Source: Longitalea luteola (GTDB lineage: Bacteria; Bacteroidota; Bacteroidia; Chitinophagales; Chitinophagaceae). Taken from it: a stretch of 64,000 bases of DNA. Of the stretch, positions 43,530 to 51,679 are shown one piece after another. The notes beneath the pieces were generated by a model. That model did no database searches and was not told the DNA's origin. It was given only the letters and a program-made list of their open reading frames with translations. Each line of letters begins with the position of its first letter. Position 1 is the first letter of the stretch. The translations under genes were made by a program, and so were the position numbers. The stretch spans positions 62,001-126,000 of the forward strand of contig NZ_JAFIQX010000005.1 of NCBI RefSeq assembly GCF_017356035.1, given 5' to 3'.

Positions 43530-44861
43530 GTGAAAAAGTTTATACAAACACTCAAAAATATCTGGAGTATTGAGGAGCTGAGGAGTAAAATTCTGGTGAC
43601 CATTACCCTGATAGCCGTTTACCGTTTAGGCACCCACATTGTGTTGCCCGGTATTGACCCCGATAAAATCACAACAGGTGCATCTTCTGGCGGCATACTT
43701 GGACTGATCGATGCCTTTGCCGGTGGAGCCTTTTCACAGGCTTCTATCCTGGCCCTTGGTATCATGCCGTACATTTCTGCCTCTATCTTTATTCAGTTAA
43801 TGACCATCCTGTATCCGCCATTCCAGAAATTGCAAAAGGAAGGCGACAGCGGTCGTAAAAAGATCAATCAATATACCCGTTACCTCACCGTACTGGTTAC
43901 CATCTTACAGGCCAGCGCCTATGTAGCATTCCTGAATACTACTAACGGCCAGGCCATGATCGAATCATACAAACCATTCTTCTGGCTTTCTACCACCATC
44001 ATCCTTACGGCAGGTACCCTGTTCGTAATGTGGCTCGGTGAAAAGATCACAGACAAAGGTTTGGGTAACGGCAGCTCCGTGATCATCATGGTTGGTATCC
44101 TTGCCCGTTTGCCTCAATCACTGTGGCAGGAGTGGGCAGCCCGCTCAAACAGAGGCGGTGGCGGATTGCTGATCTTTGTAATTGAAATTGCTATCCTGGT
44201 TGCTATCATCATGGGTCTGATCATCCTGATCCAGGGTGTTCGCAAAGTGCCTGTACAATATGCCAAGCAGATCGTAGGTAACCGCCAGTTCGGCGGCGCC
44301 CGTCAGTTCTTACCCTTAAAGGTGAACAGCGCCGGTGTAATGCCTATCATCTTCGCCCAGGCAATCATGTTCTTACCGACCCTGTTGAGCAACTTCGACT
44401 CAACAAAAGGCCTTGCCGCCGTGTTTGGTAATCATAGTAACTACTGGTACATGATCATTTATGCAGTAATGGTGATCGGTTTTACCTTCCTGTATACTGC
44501 TTTGATCTTTAACCCCAAGCAAATTGCCGACGACCTGAAAAGGAATAACGGATTTATCCCCGGCGTAAAACCCGGTCAGCCTACAGCCGATTACATCGGT
44601 GCTGTAATGGACAAGATCACATTCCCGGGTGCGGTATTGCTTGCGCTGGTAGGTATCTTGCCAGGTTTTGCTCAAAGAATGGGCATCCAGCAATCGTTCT
44701 CTTCTTTCTTTGGAGGTACTTCCCTGCTGATCATGGTAGGTGTAATCCTGGATACCCTTCAACAGATAGAGACCCAGTTGCTGATGCGTCAATATGATGG
44801 CTTAATGAAGAGCGGAAGAATTCAGGGACGCCAGCAGGTAACCCCGGCTTCTTCTATGTAA
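43530..44861 (+). CDS. secY: Protein translocase subunit SecY
   Basis: SecY is the channel subunit of the SecYEG protein-export translocon in the inner membrane. The 443-residue protein has the ten-span SecY pattern, with RLGTHIVLPGIDPDKI and SILALGIMPYISASIFIQLM in the first part and VQYAKQIVGNRQFGGARQFL near the cytoplasmic loop C4-C5. The start used is the GTG at 43530 (GTGAAAAAGTTTATACAAAC), because no ATG lies between the preceding terminator and the first span. Terminator-like stems lie on both sides. Confidence 0.95.
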   Translation: MKKFIQTLKNIWSIEELRSKILVTITLIAVYRLGTHIVLPGIDPDKITTGASSGGILGLIDAFAGGAFSQASILALGIMPYISASIFIQLMTILYPPFQKLQKEGDSGRKKINQYTRYLTVLVTILQASAYVAFLNTTNGQAMIESYKPFFWLSTTIILTAGTLFVMWLGEKITDKGLGNGSSVIIMVGILARLPQSLWQEWAARSNRGGGGLLIFVIEIAILVAIIMGLIILIQGVRKVPVQYAKQIVGNRQFGGARQFLPLKVNSAGVMPIIFAQAIMFLPTLLSNFDSTKGLAAVFGNHSNYWYMIIYAVMVIGFTFLYTALIFNPKQIADDLKRNNGFIPGVKPGQPTADYIGAVMDKITFPGAVLLALVGILPGFAQRMGIQQSFSSFFGGTSLLIMVGVILDTLQQIETQLLMRQYDGLMKSGRIQGRQQVTPASSM

Positions 44862-44880
44862 AAAATATTTTCAGCAAACA

Positions 44881-44920
44881 AAACCTGACAGCTGTAGTAA
44901 TAGTTGTCAGGTTTTGTTTT
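44881..44920 (+). terminator. Terminator-like stem after secY
   Basis: AAACCTGACA and TGTCAGGTTT form a ten-pair perfect stem around a 16-base loop and are followed by TGTTTT. It sits 18 bases before the map start. Confidence 0.8.
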
Positions 44921-44937
44921 AATATATATTCATTGAG

Positions 44938-45744
44938 ATGATTTATTACAAAACAGAAGCAGAAATTGCATTGATGCGGGAAAGCGCTTTACTGGTAAGT
45001 AAAACGCTGGCCCATATCGCCGGCATCCTGAAGCCGGGCATCACTACACTTTCACTCGATAAAGTTATTGGCGAGTTCATTCGCGATCACCAGGCATCCC
45101 CCACATTCCTGAACTACAAAGGTTATCCCTACAATTCGTGTATTTCGGTGAACGACGTGGTTGTACACGGCTTTCCCGGTAAGGATGAATTGAAGGAAGG
45201 CGATATTATTTCAGTAGACATCGGCGTATACAAGAACGGGTTTCATGGCGATCATGCCTATACATTTGCAATAGGCGATCCCGGTGAAGATGTGATGAAA
45301 CTGATACGCATTACAAAAGAATCGTTATATAAAGGCATAGAAAAGGCCATTGCCGGCAACCGGATTGGCGATATCGCTTATGCCATACAGGAGCACACCG
45401 AAAAAAAGCACGGCTATGGAGTGGTTCGTGAGCTGGTAGGGCATGGGCTTGGAAAAATGCTGCATGAAGATCCGCAGGTGCCCAACTATGGCCGGCGGGG
45501 CACCGGCCCGGTATTACGGGAAGGACTGGTACTGGCCATTGAGCCCATGATCAATATGGGTAAAAAAGAAGTTTATACCGAAGACGATGGCTGGACGGTT
45601 CGCACCATTGATCATAAACCTTCTGTTCACTTTGAACATGATGTGTGTGTGCGTAAGGGAAGGCCTGATGTGCTCAGTGATTACAGCATTATTGAAGCGG
45701 TAGAGAAAGCCAACCCCAACCTGAATACCACGTATTATTCCTGA
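44938..45744 (+). CDS. map: Methionine aminopeptidase type I
   Basis: Map removes the initiator methionine from new proteins. The 268-residue protein has the metal-binding residues of the family: Asp in GDIISVDIGVYKNGFHGDHA (two Asp ligands), His in VGHGLGKMLHEDPQVPNYG, Glu in LAIEPMINMG and Glu in VHFEHDVCV. Length is typical. The stop (TGA at 45742-45744) is three bases before the next start, so the two genes are cotranscribed. Confidence 0.95.
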   Translation: MIYYKTEAEIALMRESALLVSKTLAHIAGILKPGITTLSLDKVIGEFIRDHQASPTFLNYKGYPYNSCISVNDVVVHGFPGKDELKEGDIISVDIGVYKNGFHGDHAYTFAIGDPGEDVMKLIRITKESLYKGIEKAIAGNRIGDIAYAIQEHTEKKHGYGVVRELVGHGLGKMLHEDPQVPNYGRRGTGPVLREGLVLAIEPMINMGKKEVYTEDDGWTVRTIDHKPSVHFEHDVCVRKGRPDVLSDYSIIEAVEKANPNLNTTYYS

Positions 45745-45747
45745 TAA

Positions 45748-47028
45748 GTGAGCGAAACAAAAAAAAGGCTGATTGTTATAGGAGGCGGCGCGGCCGGATT
45801 TTTTTGTGCTGTGAATGCTGCCCGCCTGCATCCTTCGCTGGAGGTTATCATCCTTGAAAAAACAGGCAAATTACTTTCGAAAGTAAAAGTATCCGGTGGC
45901 GGCCGCTGCAATGTTACGCATTCGTGTTTTTCCATTCCAGACATGATCCGGCATTACCCACGCGGCGCCAATTTCCTTAAAAAAGCATTTCACCATTTTT
46001 TTACTACTGATACCATTCAATGGTTTACTGAACGGGGTGTGCCACTGAAGACCGAAGAAGATGGCCGGATGTTCCCCCAGTCCAATTCGTCACAGTCGAT
46101 CATTGACTGTTTGATGCGGGAGGCGAACAAGTTTGGCGTAGAAATCCGGATGATGGCTGAGGTCAGAAGTCTGAAGCCGGAAGCCGGAGGTCTGAAGCCG
46201 GATGCCGGAGTTCAGAAATCAGATGAGCAAAGACAATTTACACTTGAGCTCTCTGAAAACCGGGTTCTTACTGCCGACTTCGTATGCGTTGCCAGTGGGG
46301 GTTATGCGAAACCAGCCCAGTTCGGCTGGCTGCAACAACTAGGTCATTCCATTGCAGAACCGGTTCCATCCTTATTCACTTTTAATATGCCCGGAAACGC
46401 TATTACGCAGTTAATGGGCGTTGCTGTGCGCGAAGCAGCTGTTAAGGTAACCGGTACTAATTTAACGGCTAAAGGGCCTTTGCTGATCACGCATTGGGGT
46501 TTGAGCGGTCCGGCAATATTACGCTTGTCGGCCTGGGGAGCCCGTGAACTGGCAAAGATCAATTGGCAGTTTGCAATTATGATCAACTGGCTGCCGCAGT
46601 TCAATGAACAAACCTTGCGTGAGCATTTGCAGGAATTGCGCTTTGAGCTGGCTTCACAGAAAATAGGCAATCGCAATCCGTTTGATCTTCCGCAACGGTT
46701 ATGGCAATATTTGTTACAGCAATCAGGCATTGATGAAGATAAACGCTGGGCCGACCTGCCTGCGAAGGAACAGAATAAGTTGATCACAAATTGTTGTGCA
46801 CAGGAATTCAAAGTGCAGGGAAAAACAACGTTCAAGGAAGAGTTTGTAACTGCGGGCGGTATTCAGTTATCGGAAATAGATGTGAATACGATGCAAAGCA
46901 AGATTATTCCCCATTTGTATTTCGCTGGAGAAATACTGGATGTTGATGGCATTACCGGCGGTTTCAACTTTCAGCATGCCTGGACGAGCGGATTTATAGC
47001 GGCAAAGGCGATTGCTCAAATGACGTAA
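45748..47028 (+). CDS. HI0933/BaiN-type flavoprotein (NAD(P)/FAD-dependent oxidoreductase)
   Basis: This 426-residue protein starts at the GTG at 45748, three bases after map, with no ATG nearer the FAD motif. The N-terminal IVIGGGAAGFFCAVNAARLH is the ADP-binding site of FAD. GGGRCNVTHSCF, GLSGPAILRLSAW and TAGGIQLSEID are typical of the family, and LDVDGITGGFNFQHAWTSG ends it. Substrate is unknown. Between about residues 140 and 160 the gene carries a run SLKPEAGGLKPDAGVQKS encoded by the same words as intergenic repeats, probably a tolerated insertion in a surface loop. Confidence 0.88.
   Translation: MSETKKRLIVIGGGAAGFFCAVNAARLHPSLEVIILEKTGKLLSKVKVSGGGRCNVTHSCFSIPDMIRHYPRGANFLKKAFHHFFTTDTIQWFTERGVPLKTEEDGRMFPQSNSSQSIIDCLMREANKFGVEIRMMAEVRSLKPEAGGLKPDAGVQKSDEQRQFTLELSENRVLTADFVCVASGGYAKPAQFGWLQQLGHSIAEPVPSLFTFNMPGNAITQLMGVAVREAAVKVTGTNLTAKGPLLITHWGLSGPAILRLSAWGARELAKINWQFAIMINWLPQFNEQTLREHLQELRFELASQKIGNRNPFDLPQRLWQYLLQQSGIDEDKRWADLPAKEQNKLITNCCAQEFKVQGKTTFKEEFVTAGGIQLSEIDVNTMQSKIIPHLYFAGEILDVDGITGGFNFQHAWTSGFIAAKAIAQMT
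46160..46225. repeat. Word repeats in frame inside the flavoprotein gene
   Basis: The DNA reads AGTCTGAAGCCGGAAGCCGG and then GAGGTCTGAAGCCGGATGCC, two near-identical 24-base copies, followed by TTCAGAAATCAGA. The GAGGTCTGA, CGGAAG and ATCAGAAATCAG words are those of the intergenic tract at 31934-32072. The reading frame is preserved (LKPEAGG then LKPDAG). Confidence 0.75.
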
Positions 47029-47060
47029 TTTTTAACAATATTCTACCCGTCATTATTTTA

Positions 47061-47116
47061 AGTTAGCAGTTGGCAGCTGGCAGTCGTACACTGCAGATTG
47101 CCAACTGCCAACTGTA
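47061..47116. repeat. Inverted word repeat (AGTTGGCAGCTGGCAG)
   Basis: AGCAGTTGGCAGCTGGCAGT and ATTGCCAACTGCCAACTG are the two arms around CGTACACTGCAG. The element lies between two convergent genes. Confidence 0.85.
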
Positions 47117-47153
47117 TAAAACAGGCAGTTAAAATATAGCGAGGCACCATGAA

Positions 47154-47615
47154 TTACTCAGTGGTTTGCGGGAAACCCAACAACCTTCTGTGGTAATTGA
47201 TCTGACCGGTATGGTAATTCAGGTGGGTCAGCATATGCAGCAGTAAATACTCCGTTGTTACTGTTTCACCATTAATAGGCAGCGGATAATTTTTTTCCAG
47301 TTCTTTTTTGCTGGTTTGTTCCAGTGCATCCTTAACGGCTACTTTAGCGTTCTCTATTTCATTTAACAGCTTGTGTTTGCTGATATTCTTTAAGTTGAAT
47401 TCTGCTTCGCGATTACGTATATAACCCGATTCGCCCAATACGGCGCCAATAAAATGTTGCAGGCTGCCGGTCAGGTGCAGACACAGGTTGCCACCACTGT
47501 TCTTGATACCTTCCTTCACTACCCACAGGCTGCTGTCATCAGGGTATTGGGAGATCTCTTCAGTCAGTTTATTCAGGTCCCGCTCAAATAATGTGATCAA
47601 AACTGGTGTAATCAT
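47154..47615 (-). CDS. DinB superfamily protein
   Basis: The 153-residue protein is an all-helical, metal-dependent DinB/YfiT-type protein: GNLCLHLTGSLQHFIGAVLG near residue 43 holds one His pair of the metal site, and LLLHMLTHLNYHTGQINYHR near 124 the second His cluster. Members act as thiol-dependent S-transferases or have unknown substrates. It is convergent with the flavoprotein. No paralogue or partner is near, so the role cannot be narrowed. Confidence 0.85.
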   Translation of the reverse strand: MITPVLITLFERDLNKLTEEISQYPDDSSLWVVKEGIKNSGGNLCLHLTGSLQHFIGAVLGESGYIRNREAEFNLKNISKHKLLNEIENAKVAVKDALEQTSKKELEKNYPLPINGETVTTEYLLLHMLTHLNYHTGQINYHRRLLGFPQTTE

Positions 47616-47976
47616 AACAAATAGTCAGTTGAAAAAATTTTCGATAAATGTATAAAGAAAAAGTGCCTATCAGAATAACTGCACAAAAAAATAATTTTCA
47701 TTAATTAAAAACAATCTTATTTATACACGTTTTCCCGAAAGGGCCGGCCATTTTCGTACAGTATATACTGTTGGATCGGCTAATCGTTTTTGCAATGTTA
47801 ATCATACTATTAACAGAATTATTATTTTCCGGCGAACAGTTGTAATAATACGGTAAATGGCACGATTGCAGCGGATTGTGGATCGCGTGGGAAATCGCTT
47901 GTTTAATCCGGTGCAAATCAACCATTTACTGGTTGAAAAAAAACGCGCAAAGCCATTACTATTCGGCATTTTGGCC

Positions 47977-47984
47977 TATCTTTG
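47977..47984 (+). promoter_or_regulatory. -7 promoter element for rpsA
   Basis: TATCTTTG is an exact TAnnTTTG match 32 bases before the rpsA ATG and is followed by GCA as at rpsJ, pyrG and yidC. A paired TTG was not found at the right distance. Confidence 0.65.
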
Positions 47985-48016
47985 CAGCCCGAATTAAAAT
48001 CATCGGGTTTTTTATC

Positions 48017-49930
48017 ATGTTTCAATTATTTATTAAACAATTAAACGCTGATGCACAGGAGTCTTCTGCAGCCGCACAGGGTGAAGAAGCTACAGCGACA
48101 CCAAAAGCACCTGAGGTTGTGGACAATAGTGCTCACGACGATTTCGACTGGAGTATTGACAAACGTAATGTGGCCACTTACAGCAAGGAAGAGAAAGCAA
48201 AGTACGATGCTGTGTACGAAGGCACTTTCAAAGCTGTTACCGACGGAGAACTGGTGAAAGGTCTGGTAGTGGCGCTCACTAAAACTGATGTGGTTATCAA
48301 CATCGGCTTTAAGAGCGATGGTCTGGTTTCGTTAAACGAATTCCGTGATCTGCCCAACCTGAAAACCGGTGATGAAGTGGAAGTAATGGTTGTAGAGAAA
48401 GAAGACCGGGAAGGTCATCTGAACCTCAGCCGTAAACAAGCCCGCATTACCCGCGCCTGGGAAAAAATTGTTGAAGTTCATAAAACTGGTGAGGTTATTA
48501 CCGGTACTGTTACTTCAAAAACCAAAGGTGGTTTGATCGTAGACGTATTCGGTATGGAAACATTCTTACCGGGTTCACAGATCGACGTTAAGCCTGTAAC
48601 TGATTACGATCAGTTTGTAGGAAAAACCATGGAGTTCAAAGTAGTGAAGATCAACGAAGCTATCAAGAACGCCGTAGTTTCTCACAAAGCGCTGATCGAA
48701 AGCGATATCGAAGCACAACGTGCAGAGATCATGAGCAAACTCGAAAGAGGTCAGGTACTGGAAGGAACCATCAAGAACATCACCGACTTCGGCGCCTTTA
48801 TGGATCTGGGCGGCTTGGACGGTCTGTTGTATATCACTGATATCAGCTGGGGCCGTATCAGCCATCCCGGCGAAGTGCTGAAGCTGGATCAGAAACTGAA
48901 AGTGGTTGTATTAGACTTCGATGATGAGAAAAAACGCATCAGCCTGGGTCTGAAACAACTGACTCCGCATCCATGGGATATTCTGCCAGAGAACATTCAC
49001 GAAGGTTCTGTTGTGAAAGGTAAAGTGGTGAATATTGAAGATTACGGCGCATTCCTGGAGATCATGCCAGGTGTTGAAGGTCTGGTACACGTAAGTGAAA
49101 TTACCTGGGCTAACACCCCGATCAATGCGAAAGAATTCTTCAAACTGGGTGATGAGTACGAAGCAAAGATCGTAACGCTTGACAAGGACAATCGCAAAAT
49201 GAGCTTGTCTATTAAGCAAATGAGCGAAGATCCCTGGAGCACCATCGAAACCAAATTCCCTGAGGGAAGCCGTCATACCGGCCTGGTGAAGAACATCACT
49301 CCATACGGTGTGTTTGTTGAACTGGCTCCTGGAATTGGTGGTATGATCCACATCAGCGATCTGAGCTGGCTGAAACGCTTCAACCATCCTTCTGAGTACA
49401 CTAAAGTTGGTGAGAACATCGACGTAGTGATCCTCGGTATTGATAAAGACAATCGCAAACTGCAACTCGGACACAAACAACTCGAAGAAGATCCCTGGAA
49501 TGCATTGCAGGGAACATTCGCTGTTGGTTCTTTGCACGAGGGAACAGTTATCCGCAGAGACGACAAAGGCGGTATCGTTCAGTTGCCTTACGGTCTGGAA
49601 GGATTTGCGCCTAACCGTCACCTCATGCGTGAAGATGGCAAAAGCATCGGCGCTGATGAAACAACCCAATTTATGGTTATCGAATTCGATCGCAATGAAA
49701 AACGCATCGTAGTATCGCATACCCGTATCTGGGAGCAATCTAAGCACGAAGAGAAAGAAGCTCAGAAGAAAGAAGCCCGTGCTGAAGCTGACAAAACCAA
49801 GAAAGCAGTTAAGAACATCCAGGGTAAAGTAGAAAAAGCTACTTTAGGTGATCTGGGTGCACTGGCTGAGATCAAAGAAAAATTAAAGCAGGAAGAACAA
49901 CAAGGCGGTTCTACAGAAACCAAAGAGTAA
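48017..49930 (+). CDS. rpsA: 30S ribosomal protein S1
   Basis: S1 brings mRNA to the small subunit and helps unfold it. From the ATG at 48017 the protein has 637 residues. After an acidic N-terminal region of about 50 residues come six S1 OB-fold domains, for example GTVTSKTKGGLIVDVFG, GTIKNITDFGAFMDLGGLDG, GKVVNIEDYGAFLEIMPGVE and KNITPYGVFVELAPGIGGMI. The tail is rich in Glu and Lys. A longer frame from 47876 runs through the promoter and is not used. The lack of Shine-Dalgarno sites in this group makes S1 central to start selection, which is established for Bacteroidota. Confidence 0.95.
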   Translation: MFQLFIKQLNADAQESSAAAQGEEATATPKAPEVVDNSAHDDFDWSIDKRNVATYSKEEKAKYDAVYEGTFKAVTDGELVKGLVVALTKTDVVINIGFKSDGLVSLNEFRDLPNLKTGDEVEVMVVEKEDREGHLNLSRKQARITRAWEKIVEVHKTGEVITGTVTSKTKGGLIVDVFGMETFLPGSQIDVKPVTDYDQFVGKTMEFKVVKINEAIKNAVVSHKALIESDIEAQRAEIMSKLERGQVLEGTIKNITDFGAFMDLGGLDGLLYITDISWGRISHPGEVLKLDQKLKVVVLDFDDEKKRISLGLKQLTPHPWDILPENIHEGSVVKGKVVNIEDYGAFLEIMPGVEGLVHVSEITWANTPINAKEFFKLGDEYEAKIVTLDKDNRKMSLSIKQMSEDPWSTIETKFPEGSRHTGLVKNITPYGVFVELAPGIGGMIHISDLSWLKRFNHPSEYTKVGENIDVVILGIDKDNRKLQLGHKQLEEDPWNALQGTFAVGSLHEGTVIRRDDKGGIVQLPYGLEGFAPNRHLMREDGKSIGADETTQFMVIEFDRNEKRIVVSHTRIWEQSKHEEKEAQKKEARAEADKTKKAVKNIQGKVEKATLGDLGALAEIKEKLKQEEQQGGSTETKE

Positions 49931-49951
49931 AACTCACTTTCTGAATGATAT

Positions 49952-49983
49952 AAGCGTCCCGGTTTGATCGGGGCGCTTTTTTT
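49952..49983 (+). terminator. Intrinsic terminator after rpsA
   Basis: AAGCGTCCCG and CGGGGCGCTT form a stem with one G-T pair around GTTTGAT and are followed by seven T. Confidence 0.92.
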
Positions 49984-49984
49984 A

Positions 49985-50054
49985 TGTTCATACTTCACCG
50001 TTCACTGTTCACAGTTCACAGTTCAAAGTTTAAAGTTCAAAGTTCAAAGTTTTT
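49985..50054. repeat. Word repeat (GTTCAAAGTTTAAAGTTC)
   Basis: TTCACTGTTCACAGTTCACA and GTTCAAAGTTCAAAG words run directly from the rpsA terminator into the 8-bp microsatellite. Confidence 0.8.
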
Positions 50055-50140
50055 AGTTATTCAGTTATTCAGTTATTCAGTTATTCAGTTATTCAGTTAT
50101 TCAGTTATTCAGTTATTCAGTTATTCAGTTATTCAGTATT
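50055..50140. repeat. Microsatellite: ten perfect copies of AGTTATTC
   Basis: The 8-mer AGTTATTC repeats without a mismatch from 50055 to 50134, then breaks into AGTATTC. Perfect tandem copies of this number tend to change in copy number by slippage. Confidence 0.98.
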
Positions 50141-50174
50141 CGTTTACTAGCAGAAAGAACGCGGAAAGAGCGGG

Positions 50175-50305
50175 TTGTGAGGTAGAAGCGTTTGCCGTTT
50201 CACGTTTGCCGTTTCGCGTTTGCCGTTTTCTGATTCACGTCTCACGTCTCACGTCTCACGTCTCACGTCTCACGTTGATTGCCAATGGTCTATTGCCAAT
50301 TGTTT
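50175..50305. repeat. Word repeats with TCACGTC heptamer array
   Basis: GTTTGCCGTTTCACGTTTGC words lead into five perfect copies of TCACGTC (50235-50269) and a sixth, TCACGTT, then TTGATTGCCAATGGTC and TATTGCCAATTG words. Confidence 0.9.
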
Positions 50306-50828
50306 ATCGGCTCCTTGACGCGGATTATTAGTTAATAAAAAAAAGGTATGCAGGCTTGCATATAAAAAAATGACGTTATATATTTATGCAAGCAATCAAT
50401 GGTTACACAATCTTGATCCTATCTGCGAAGAATTACACCAACCAACATTCAGCAACGACCTTATAGCTATCGTAATGTATTGAGCTTGAGATTCCTGCAT
50501 TAAGAAACCAGAAAGAAAGCGTAGTTAACCAAATAATTCGTGCCATATATGAAGAAGTCATACACTTCATTTGTATTCATCTGCATTTTCCTGTTCTTTT
50601 ACGCACTTCATTGTAGTGCCTAGCAGAGATCCATTATTACAATTTAACCTATTGTCAGCATACATGCGTACAATGATGGCTGTTACTGCAGCTTCGTACA
50701 GGCAAGGCCGCAAGCAGTACTGACCCGTCATGTATACAACTTAGTACACAGGTTCATTTGGGTAGTTAACATTCAACGGGATGTTCCGGGTGCCATCGGG
50801 ATGTCCCGTTTGAGTTTAGGCCAAAAAG
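50306..50828. other. 523-bp gap with no confirmed gene
   Basis: Apart from the tiny frame at 50549-50623 and an inverted pair (AACGGGATG near 50776, and CATCGGGATGTCCCGTTT ending near 50812) I see no gene. TATGCAGGCTTGCATA near 50346 is a small palindrome. Base composition is A/T-rich and unlike the nearby genes. Confidence 0.5.
50549..50623 (+). pseudogene. Signal-peptide remnant or 24-residue leader peptide
   Basis: ATG at 50549 opens a frame MKKSYTSFVFICIFLFF then YALHCSA and a TAG stop. A basic start, a long hydrophobic core and a Cys after small residues match a lipoprotein signal peptide cut off just after its lipobox. The codons after the stop do not stay open for long. It may be the remnant of a lost lipoprotein gene or a chance frame. 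Confidence 0.35.
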
Positions 50829-50946
50829 TGAGTAGTAAGTAGCTAGTAGCTAGTAGGGAAAGGCAGGTAATGTTGAAAAAATCTGTGATTGTAATGATTT
50901 AAATTTAAGCTCCTACTAGCCATTTCCCTAGCCACTCGACTCACTT
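50829..50946. repeat. Periodic-arm inverted repeat (GTAGCTAGTAG words)
   Basis: GAGTAGTAAGTAGCTAGTAG and CTAGTAGGG words pair with TCCTACTAGCCATTTCCCTA and CCACTCGACTCACTTC. The spacer contains AATGATTTAAATTTAAGC. It shares words with 3885-4041 and 18344-18469 and abuts the stop end of the leftward HAD gene. Confidence 0.85.
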
Positions 50947-50956
50947 CAAGAAGTAT

Positions 50957-51613
50957 TTATAAAGTTTCCAATACCGTTTTATTGAATTTCAACAACGAAG
51001 ATAACTTCCGGTCAGCAGCATCCCATCGCCCTTCATGATGAACATGAGGCGCAGGGATCACTACACATTTCATGCGGGCAGCTTTAGCGGCGATCATTCC
51101 GTTGAATGAATCTTCGAAGCAGATACAGGAGGTAGGCGGCACGTTCAGTAACTCTGCACAATTCAAAAACACCTGGGGATGTGGTTTGCCATGAGGGAGA
51201 TGTTCGGCAGAAGTGATGGCATTCAGGTAAGGTTGAATCTTCAATTTGTCAACGACTGCTTCAATTAACCGCATGGGCGAAGAAGATGCGAGTCCGATCA
51301 GGAAATTATTGGCTTTGAAAAACTCCATGATGTATTCTACACCCGGCATGGCAACACCATGTCGTTTGATCTTATCCAATGCAGCCTGTTCAATGCGTTT
51401 GGCGGCTTCTTTAGCTTCCTGTTTATCGATGGTGAAATGCGAGAACCAGAAATCAACCCACTCAGGCGTACGCAAACCGGTGGTAAGAATATATTGTTCG
51501 TCAGTGAGGGTTACACCGTATTGTTGTAACATTTCTGCACCTGCCTCCTGCCATAGGGGTTCAGAATCTATGAGCAGACCATCCATATCAAAAATTACTG
51601 CGGAAAATTTCAT
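50957..51613 (-). CDS. HAD-superfamily sugar phosphatase (HxpB/beta-phosphoglucomutase-like)
   Basis: The 218-residue protein has motif I FDMDGLLIDSE with nucleophile Asp9 and Asp11, motif II Ser in IGLASSSPMRLIEAVVD near residue 110, Lys in LPHGKPHPQVFL and motif IV acidic residues in CFEDSFNGMIAAKAA. The helical cap between motifs I and II makes it subclass IA. Closest by pattern are hexitol and 2-deoxyglucose-6-phosphatases such as HxpB; the exact substrate is not shown by the sequence. It is divergent from the acyltransferase. Confidence 0.9.
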   Translation of the reverse strand: MKFSAVIFDMDGLLIDSEPLWQEAGAEMLQQYGVTLTDEQYILTTGLRTPEWVDFWFSHFTIDKQEAKEAAKRIEQAALDKIKRHGVAMPGVEYIMEFFKANNFLIGLASSSPMRLIEAVVDKLKIQPYLNAITSAEHLPHGKPHPQVFLNCAELLNVPPTSCICFEDSFNGMIAAKAARMKCVVIPAPHVHHEGRWDAADRKLSSLLKFNKTVLETL

Positions 51614-51679
51614 GGCCGCAAATTTAGTTTATAGTTTCTGGTTTTTGGTTAATTTCGATACTAATTGGTTGTCAAAACA

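Noticed and set aside
50055-50276. Possible CRISPR array
   Set aside because: The repeat units are 7-8 bases with no spacers and no cas genes are near.
49984-50331. A 115-codon frame rich in Ser, Val, Ile and Gln downstream of rpsA
   Set aside because: It is the translation of the AGTTATTC and TCACGTC arrays.
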